A stretch of DNA of 13,413 bases, taken from assembly GCA_016929815.1 (NCBI GenBank), contig JAFGIC010000080.1, positions 1 through 13,413 of the forward strand, written 5' to 3'. Below the pieces are notes generated by a model, which worked only from the letters and a program-made list of their open reading frames with translations, did not search any database and was not told where the DNA came from. The DNA is from Deltaproteobacteria bacterium. GTDB taxonomy: Bacteria; Desulfobacterota; DSM-4660; Desulfatiglandales; HGW-15. Position 1 is the stretch's first letter, and the number at the start of each line of letters is the position of its first letter. Of this stretch, positions 13,250 to 13,413 are shown in pieces. The translations under genes and the position numbers were made by a program.

Positions 13250-13413
13250 ATGAGACGTTTTTTTCTTGAAGAGATCATAAGAGAGGCAGACGGCTCCTGC
13301 GTAATGAAGGGCCGTGAGGCCAGGCACATCACAAAGGTCCTTAGGATGGGCAGGGGTGATAGCTTTATCCTGATGAACGGACATGGAGAGCGTTATAGCG
13401 CGTTAATAGAATC
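13250..13413 (+). CDS. rsmE: 16S rRNA (uracil-1498-N3)-methyltransferase RsmE (N-terminal part only)
   Basis: RsmE methylates U1498 of 16S rRNA using S-adenosylmethionine in the cytoplasm. The visible 54 codons give the N-terminal PUA-like RNA-binding domain: MRRFFLEE, then GREARHITKVLRMGRGDSF with the family's H-[IL]-x-x-VLR-x-x-x-GD pattern, and LMNGHGERYSALIE. The SPOUT methyltransferase domain lies past the window edge. AGGA stands 5 bases before the ATG. It is divergent from the secreted-protein gene and has its own likely promoter. Recognition is good despite the short fragment. Confidence 0.88.
   Translation, partial: MRRFFLEEIIREADGSCVMKGREARHITKVLRMGRGDSFILMNGHGERYSALIE

Overview
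The window comes from a Gram-negative (diderm) bacterium with a moderate-GC genome. An outer-membrane phospholipase A, a GT9 lipopolysaccharide-type heptosyltransferase and an RND tripartite-efflux inner-membrane pair all imply an outer membrane. The Fe-S proteins, the CoA-transferase and the overall gene style recall Nitrospirota or Desulfobacterota-like lineages. That placement is an impression, because no rRNA or other decisive marker is present.

Layout. (1) 1-224: 5' end of a minus-strand acetyl-CoA hydrolase/transferase family gene, behind a strong promoter flanked by an 11-bp inverted repeat. (2) 425-1303: pldA (outer membrane phospholipase A), convergent with htpX (1308-2237, minus). 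(3) 2349-3206: a short GT9 glycosyltransferase with a TTG start, whose stop overlaps the stop of panE. (4) 3203-4966: a minus-strand panB-panE operon for two consecutive steps of pantothenate synthesis. (5) 5202-11374: a plus-strand operon of an ArsR-family regulator, a small ferredoxin-like gene, an RND adaptor lipoprotein, an RND permease, a tandem universal stress protein and a tiny membrane protein. (6) 11504-13090: a minus-strand pair, a small secreted protein of unknown function followed by a LamG-like/VanZ fusion. (7) 13250-end: 5' end of rsmE.

The plus-strand operon is the most interesting part. Its promoter carries palindromes suited to ArsR autoregulation. The ferredoxin-like gene is broken by a third copy of an 11-bp tandem repeat: with two copies it would encode an intact 70-residue dicluster protein. 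The extra copy also creates an ATGA stop/start overlap. The last gene encodes a one-helix membrane protein that stops at TGA in the apparent 28-residue form. In the same frame it continues for 15 more hydrophilic codons containing a Cys five positions after the TGA. Eleven nucleotides after the TGA lies a perfect 5-bp hairpin whose loop starts AG, the geometry of a bacterial SECIS element. This is a candidate undescribed selenoprotein attached to an RND efflux operon. No selenocysteine machinery lies in the window, so the claim rests on local sequence alone.

No tRNA, rRNA, CRISPR array or transposase gene was seen. No stretch longer than about 240 bases lacks a gene; the longer gaps hold promoters, operator-like repeats or a REP-like palindrome.
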